Source: Bacillota bacterium
GTDB taxonomy: Bacteria > Bacillota > Clostridia > Christensenellales > Aristaeellaceae
Length of the DNA stretch: 36,955 bases
Direction: 5' to 3'
Assembly (NCBI GenBank): GCA_023415145.1
Contig: JAEZLW010000197.1
Span: forward strand, 1 to 36,955
Positions 33,304 to 36,955 of the stretch are shown here, in pieces. How positions within the stretch are numbered: the stretch's first letter is position 1; each line of letters begins with the position of its first letter. The position numbers and the translations under genes were made by a program. The notes under the pieces are model-generated. The model did no database searches and had not been told where the DNA came from. It saw nothing but the letters and a program-made list of their open reading frames with translations.

Positions 33304-34503
33304 TCATGATTTGAGTGAAAGAACCCTATCCAGTATATCATCCGCCAACTGCGCCTTGCTCTGCAGCGGACATTCCAAAACATCCTGAGCTGTAATCAAT
33401 GTGGCAATATTGGTGTCCACAAGAAAGCCTGCGCCAGGTTTTGTTACATCATTGGCAACAATCATATCCGCATTCTTTTTTTTCAATTTGACTTTTGCAT
33501 TTTCTACCAGGTTTTCCGTTTCGGCGGCGAAGCAAACCAGAATCTGCCCCGGCATTTTGCGCTCTCCGACAGCAGCGGCGATGTCCGGATTCTCCGCCAT
33601 TTGAAGGGTAAGCGCTTCTCCCCCATGTTTTTTCAGCTTCTGGCTGCTGGGATGTAAAAACCGGTAATCCGCCGGTGCCGCTGCCTGTATGATAACGTCA
33701 TGATCTTTGCAGCGCGCGATCACCACGTCATACAAATCCTGCGTTGTCTCGACGTTTACCATCTGTACGCCACAAGGTGCGGACAGATGCACAGGTCCGC
33801 TTACCAGCGTCACCTGTGCGCCGCGCTGATACGCCTTTTCGGCGATGGCATAGCCCATCTTGCCAGAAGAATCATTGGTGAGGTATCGCACAGGGTCCAG
33901 CCGCTCTCTGGTTGGGCCTGCTGTTACCATCACACGCAAGCCTGCCATGTCCTGCTTTCTAAGAAGGCTTGTCACGATCGCATCCACAATTTCGTGCGGT
34001 TCCGCCATGCGGCCAACGCCATCGGTACCCTCCGCCAGAAAACCAATGCCGGGTCCCACGGTCATAACGCCGCGCTCTTTAAGCACCCGCATGTTCTCCC
34101 TTGTGGCCTCCGCCTCCCACATGTTGGTATTCATGGCTGGGGCTACAAGGATCGGCGCGCGGGTGGCCAGCACCGTGGTGGAAAGCATATCATCGGCAAT
34201 TCCATGGGACATCTTGGCCAGTATGTTGGCAGTAGCCGGAGCGATACAGAAAAGCGATGCACGCCTGGCAAGGGAGATATGCTCCACCTCCCATGTTTCC
34301 GGGCGCTCAAACGTATCTGTCACCACAGGATGGTTGGATATCGTTTCAAACGTGAGGGGTGTTACAAACTCGCAGGCGTTTTTTGTCATGATGACAAACA
34401 CCTGCGCTCCCAATTTTCGAAGTCGGGAGGCAACCTCCACTGCTTTGTAGGCGGCGATGCCTCCGGTTACCCCCAGCACGATATCCTTCCCTTGCAGTGT
34501 CAT
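33304..34503 (-). CDS. coaBC: Bifunctional phosphopantothenoylcysteine decarboxylase/synthetase
   Basis: CoaBC makes 4'-phosphopantetheine from 4'-phosphopantothenate and cysteine, in two steps of coenzyme A synthesis. The 399 residues hold the N-terminal FMN-dependent CoaC domain: GVTGGIAAYKAVE, catalytic His in VEHISLAR (~75) and PAMNTNMW (~122-129). The CTP-dependent CoaB domain follows: VTAGPTRERLDPVRYLTNDSSGKMGYAIAE (~190-220) and the ANDVTKPGAGF segment near 350. GAGGAG precedes ATG 34503 by six bases; rpoZ ends three bases upstream, so translation is likely coupled. This position after rpoZ is a common one in Bacillota. Confidence 0.97.
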   Translation of the reverse strand: MTLQGKDIVLGVTGGIAAYKAVEVASRLRKLGAQVFVIMTKNACEFVTPLTFETISNHPVVTDTFERPETWEVEHISLARRASLFCIAPATANILAKMSHGIADDMLSTTVLATRAPILVAPAMNTNMWEAEATRENMRVLKERGVMTVGPGIGFLAEGTDGVGRMAEPHEIVDAIVTSLLRKQDMAGLRVMVTAGPTRERLDPVRYLTNDSSGKMGYAIAEKAYQRGAQVTLVSGPVHLSAPCGVQMVNVETTQDLYDVVIARCKDHDVIIQAAAPADYRFLHPSSQKLKKHGGEALTLQMAENPDIAAAVGERKMPGQILVCFAAETENLVENAKVKLKKKNADMIVANDVTKPGAGFLVDTNIATLITAQDVLECPLQSKAQLADDILDRVLSLKS

Positions 34504-34506
34504 GCG

Positions 34507-34725
34507 TTACTCCTCAGCCTCAGCCTCAGCGTTGCGGGTGTAGGTAATGAGCCCGCGGTTGATTTCCTCCACCGCCAGCTTCAGCGGCTTCATTTCCTTT
34601 CGGTCCAAAAGTGGCTGGCCTCCCGCCACCAATTGACGTGCGCGCTTGGCTGTCTCCACCACCAGGGTATAACGGCAATCCACCTTTTCGCCCAGCTCCA
34701 CAATGGTCGGTTCAACAATCGACAT
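34507..34725 (-). CDS. rpoZ: DNA-directed RNA polymerase omega subunit
   Basis: This is a 72-residue small subunit that aids assembly of the RNA polymerase beta' subunit. The protein has MSIVEPTIVELGEKVDCRYTLV, the ETAKRARQLVAG helix that is the omega signature, and KPLKLAVEEINRGLITY. Length and position directly after gmk agree with the usual gmk-rpoZ-coaBC order. AGGAGG precedes ATG 34725. The Ala/Glu-rich C-terminal tail is normal for the family. Confidence 0.97.
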   Translation of the reverse strand: MSIVEPTIVELGEKVDCRYTLVVETAKRARQLVAGGQPLLDRKEMKPLKLAVEEINRGLITYTRNAEAEAEE

Positions 34726-34747
34726 GGTAAATTTCCTCCTATAGCTT

Positions 34748-35353
34748 CTATTTTTCCGAAACGGTTGGAAAGAAACGAATCGTTCTTTGCTTTTCGGCGG
34801 TCACAATGCTGTACAACTGATCATAGGCCAAGTCCAGCACATCATTCACCACCGCATACTGATAGCGGGACAATTGCTCGATCTCTCCCCTGGCGTTGCC
34901 CAGGCGGCGCTTGATCTCCTTGGGATCGTCGGTGTTCCTGGTGTGAAGCCTAACTTCCAATGCTTTGTAGCTGGGCGGCAGGATAAACACGGTCACGCAG
35001 TCCTTTTCCTTTTCCATCACCTTGCGCGCGCCCTGGGGATCAATATCCAGCAATATGTTTTCACCGCGTTCGATGCTTTCATACACCTGTGATTTCAATG
35101 TACCGTAGCGGTGACCATGAACCACCGCGTGTTCCAAAAAGGCATCCTCCGCCAAAAGCTGGTCAAAGCGCTCATCGGAAATAAAGTGGTAATGAATGCC
35201 TTCCGTCTCATTGCTGCGGCGAGCCCGCGTTGTGGCACTGATGGAAAACCTGAAACTCGGGTCCTGCTTTAACAGCCGCTGCGCCAATGTTCCCTTTCCA
35301 GTTCCCGATGGCCCGGAAATCACCAGAAGCATGCCTTTCCTAATTGCCTGCAT
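34748..35353 (-). CDS. gmk: Guanylate kinase
   Basis: Gmk phosphorylates GMP to GDP with ATP, in purine nucleotide supply. It is 201 residues, the usual length. The P-loop SGPSGTGKGT lies at about residues 13-22. FSISATTRARRSNETEGIHYHFIS is the GMP-binding region, ILLDIDPQGARKV the conserved middle motif, and FILPPSYKALEVRLHTRNTDD the lid. The start at 35353 is four bases after the remA stop and its ribosome site (GAGG) lies in the end of remA. A later ATG at residue 8 is less likely. Confidence 0.97.
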   Translation of the reverse strand: MQAIRKGMLLVISGPSGTGKGTLAQRLLKQDPSFRFSISATTRARRSNETEGIHYHFISDERFDQLLAEDAFLEHAVVHGHRYGTLKSQVYESIERGENILLDIDPQGARKVMEKEKDCVTVFILPPSYKALEVRLHTRNTDDPKEIKRRLGNARGEIEQLSRYQYAVVNDVLDLAYDQLYSIVTAEKQRTIRFFPTVSEK

Positions 35354-35357
35354 TCCC

Positions 35358-35633
35358 CTATTCCTCTCCTTGATCCTCGGCGGATGATGTTTCCCGCGCG
35401 CTTAAGCGGTTAGCCACCGTTTCAGGCTGTACAGGGGAAAGCACTACATGATCACTGTCCATCACGATGACCGCCCTGGTCCTTCGGCCATAGGTGGCAT
35501 CGATCAGCCGCCCGCTTTCCCTTGCATCCTGCACTAGGCGCTTGACCGGTGCGGATTCAGGGCTGATGATGGCTATGAGCCTGGTGGCGGAAACCATGTT
35601 GCCAAACCCGATATTAATAAGCTTAGGCCCCAT
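35358..35633 (-). CDS. remA: DUF370/RemA-family DNA-binding regulator
   Basis: RemA in B. subtilis is a DNA-binding activator of biofilm matrix and osmoprotection genes, forming ring oligomers. This protein (91 residues from ATG 35633, where GAGGGG lies five bases upstream; a TTG 24 bases earlier is not supported) has the family opening KLINIGFGNMVSATRLIAIISPESAPVKRL. The block DATYGRRTRAVIVMDSDHVVLSPVQPETVANR follows. B. subtilis RemA is 89 residues. The yicC-remA-gmk-rpoZ order is typical of Bacillota. Regulation of the nearby sugar transferase is possible but unshown. Confidence 0.95.
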   Translation of the reverse strand: MGPKLINIGFGNMVSATRLIAIISPESAPVKRLVQDARESGRLIDATYGRRTRAVIVMDSDHVVLSPVQPETVANRLSARETSSAEDQGEE

Positions 35634-35663
35634 CCTATCCCCTCTTTTCCGAACCAATATCCG

Positions 35664-36536
35664 TCACTCAATATTCTGAACCTGTTCCCTGAGCTTTTCA
35701 ATCTCACACTTGGCGGCCACCACCCAATTGGTGATTTCCGCGTCAGCAGCCTTAGAGCCGATGGTATTGACTTCTCGGTTCAACTCCTGTACCAGAAAAT
35801 CCAGCTTTCGACCCGATTCTCCGTCACCATTCATGCAGCTTCGCATTTGCTGAATATGGGAAGAAAGCCTTGACAGTTCCTCATCTATGGCGCAGCGGTC
35901 TGCAAACAGCGCTACCTCCTGGGCTAACCTTTGAGGTTCCACAGGCGAAACATTCAGTTCCGCCAGCCGCGCTTCCAGCCGGTCACGGTAAAGCTGGGCT
36001 ACCAGCGGCGCTTTTTGGGCGATTTTCAGGGCAAGCTGCTCCAATTGCTGCAGATGCAATTCCAGATCATTGTATAGCGCTTCGCCTTCCCTTGTCCGCA
36101 TAAAAAGCACATCCCCGAGTACGGCGTCCAGCGTTGTTCGCATCAATTCGGTAACGGCCTCCCTGTCCTCCTCCCGTTCAGTGACGCGCAGAATATCCGG
36201 CAATGCCATCATATGGGATAAGGCGACATCGTTGGTGGCATCCGACACCGTCTCCATGCGGCCCAGCGCTTGCATGTAAGCGGAAAGAAGCGGTTCATCC
36301 ACCGAAACCTCCCGGGCAGCCTCCCGATTGTTTCGGTAATTCAAAAAAACGTCCGCATGGCCTCTTTTCAGCGCTGCCGACAACTGGATGCGGATCGGTT
36401 CTTCCAAAAAACTCAAATTCCGAGGCATACGAAAGCCTATGTCCAAAAAACGGTGGTTAACCGTTTTGACTTCCACCGTCATCTCACGGCCATCCGCTTG
36501 AAACTGCCTCCGGCCGTACCCTGTCATACTACGCAT
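35664..36536 (-). CDS. yicC: YicC/YloC-family endoribonuclease
   Basis: This 290-residue protein is of the YicC family, members of which have been shown to be endoribonucleases. The N-terminal domain (PF03755) starts MRSMTGYGRRQFQADGREM and has VEVKTVNHRFLDIGFRMPRNLSFLE and RGHADVFLNYRN. The C-terminal DUF1732 part ends with GRKLDFLVQELNREVNTIGSKAADAEITNWVVAAKCEIEKLREQVQNIE, the conserved end of the family. GGAGG lies seven bases before ATG 36536, so the first Met is used rather than the Met at residue 4. First gene of the operon, 30 bases before remA. Confidence 0.96.
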   Translation of the reverse strand: MRSMTGYGRRQFQADGREMTVEVKTVNHRFLDIGFRMPRNLSFLEEPIRIQLSAALKRGHADVFLNYRNNREAAREVSVDEPLLSAYMQALGRMETVSDATNDVALSHMMALPDILRVTEREEDREAVTELMRTTLDAVLGDVLFMRTREGEALYNDLELHLQQLEQLALKIAQKAPLVAQLYRDRLEARLAELNVSPVEPQRLAQEVALFADRCAIDEELSRLSSHIQQMRSCMNGDGESGRKLDFLVQELNREVNTIGSKAADAEITNWVVAAKCEIEKLREQVQNIE

Positions 36537-36569
36537 CCGATGCCCTCCGATGCCTTCTTCAAGTTATAT

Positions 36570-36597
36570 ATTATACCACAGAGAATACTGCCTGAAA
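36570..36597 (-). promoter_or_regulatory. Promoter of the yicC-remA-gmk-rpoZ-coaBC operon
   Basis: On the minus strand a perfect TATAAT (36575-36570) is preceded after 16 bases by TTTCAG (36597-36592), a weak -35. The start point would be ~27 bases before the yicC ATG, so the leader is short and contains the ribosome site. Confidence 0.55.
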
Positions 36598-36679
36598 AGC
36601 CATAATCTTACGTTTTATCAAATTATCACGGTTCTGCACCGGGGAAAAGCGAGCATATGCACTGATCACTCCGCTGGGG

Positions 36680-36708
36680 AACACTTATATTCTTGTCCGC
36701 ATAATGTA
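36680..36708 (+). promoter_or_regulatory. Sigma-K-like promoter of the proline-rich surface protein gene
   Basis: CATAATGTA (36700-36708) fits the late mother-cell -10 consensus CATANNNTA exactly, and AACA (36680-36683) lies 16 bases upstream, matching the short AC-containing -35. Exosporium collagen-like genes are commonly sigma-K dependent. The start point would be near 36715, ~43 bases before the ATG. Confidence 0.5.
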
Positions 36709-36712
36709 AACA

Positions 36713-36731
36713 TTGGATGGAGTTCATCCAA
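36713..36731. promoter_or_regulatory. Inverted repeat in the leader of the surface protein gene
   Basis: TTGGATG (36713-36719) and CATCCAA (36725-36731) form a perfect 7-bp repeat with a 5-base spacer at the predicted transcript start, 10 bases before the ribosome site GAGG (36747-36750). It could be an operator or a 5' hairpin that stabilises a late-sporulation mRNA. Confidence 0.5.
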
Positions 36732-36757
36732 ATTTCGCAGAAGAATGAGGATTGCTT

Positions 36758-36955
36758 ATGAGAAATCCAAATTATCATTATCCACCCCAGGGTGTCGGCC
36801 CCGGAGGCTACGGCCCAGTCCGCAGGCCCTGCTATCCGCCTCCCTGTCCGGTGCCCCATATACGTCCTGTGATGGCCTGTCCGCCACCTCATCCTCCCTT
36901 CCCTCCCTACCCTCCCATACCCCCTTGTCCTCCCCCCTGTCCGCCTTGCCCGCCC
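36758..36955 (+). CDS. Proline/cysteine-rich surface protein, N-terminal part (cut by window end)
   Basis: ATG 36758 with GAGG seven bases upstream opens a frame that runs off the window after exactly 66 codons. The sequence starts MRNPNYHYPPQGVGPGGYGP, then becomes a low-complexity Pro/Cys run (PCYPPPCPVPH, CPPPHPPFPPYPP, CPPPCPPCPP). There is no signal peptide, as expected for a spore coat or exosporium protein made in the mother cell. Cys-Pro-Pro heads of this sort precede Gly-X-Y tracts in many clostridial collagen-like proteins. The first residues of the window (PHCPPGCICPTGAT) would continue it naturally, but continuity cannot be shown here. Confidence 0.75.
   Translation, partial: MRNPNYHYPPQGVGPGGYGPVRRPCYPPPCPVPHIRPVMACPPPHPPFPPYPPIPPCPPPCPPCPP

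Noticed and set aside
33700..34914. 404-codon open frame antisense to coaBC, rpoZ and gmk
   Set aside because: It spans three well-identified genes on the other strand and has His/Cys-rich shadow composition.

Overview
The window carries chromosomal genes of an endospore-forming Bacillota, most likely a class Clostridia member. The evidence is a minimal spoVAC-spoVAD-spoVAE operon, the sporulation gene yunB, two exosporium-type collagen/proline-rich surface proteins, and the yicC-remA-gmk-rpoZ-coaBC housekeeping order. I cannot place it below class from sequence alone. There are no rRNA or tRNA genes, no CRISPR array, no transposase and no phage genes.

Layout. (a) 1-1473: the 3' part of a BclB-like collagen-repeat protein, convergent with galE and a sugar nucleotidyltransferase (1540-3471, minus). 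(b) 3609-9239, minus: a complete oligopeptide ABC importer, transcribed oppB-oppC-oppD-oppF-oppA. It has a strong promoter overlapping a palindrome, a second promoter in front of oppA, and a strong terminator. (c) 9423-10907, minus: an undecaprenyl-phosphate sugar phosphotransferase, divergent from (d) 11156-15690, plus: a MarR regulator and a heterodimeric ABC exporter. (e) 15760-16131, minus: a small DUF5655-like protein. (f) 16169-18284, plus: the spoVA operon with a forespore-type promoter candidate and a possible 44-codon leader ORF. (g) 18285-18716: a 432-base gene-free block made of nested inverted repeats. (h) 18717-21665, minus: a class A penicillin-binding protein, divergent from yunB and a membrane-anchored protein with Ig-like repeats (to 24761). 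(i) 24879-25868, minus: a CaxA-type Na+/Ca2+ exchanger. (j) 26065-30308, plus: DUF2461, phosphohexomutase and transketolase, apparently co-transcribed. (k) 30404-33150, minus: an autoregulated TetR repressor coupled by a one-base overlap to an unusually large C45-type acyltransferase/hydrolase. (l) 33304-36536, minus: coaBC, rpoZ, gmk, remA, yicC. (m) 36758-end: the start of a proline/cysteine-rich surface protein behind a sigma-K-like promoter.

How they fit together. Several genes concern the spore and its surface: spoVA (dipicolinate uptake), yunB and the collagen-like proteins. The class A PBP and the sugar transferase serve the cell envelope. The galE/nucleotidyltransferase pair and the phosphohexomutase could supply sugars for envelope or exosporium glycans, but that link is inference. 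The rest is central metabolism, transport and local regulation. Regulatory signals are unusually legible here: several near-consensus promoters have palindromes on or beside them. The most unexplained features are the structured block at 18330-18710, the TetR/C45 enzyme pair, the putative leader ORF before spoVAC, and the fact that the two window ends join in phase into one plausible collagen-like gene.
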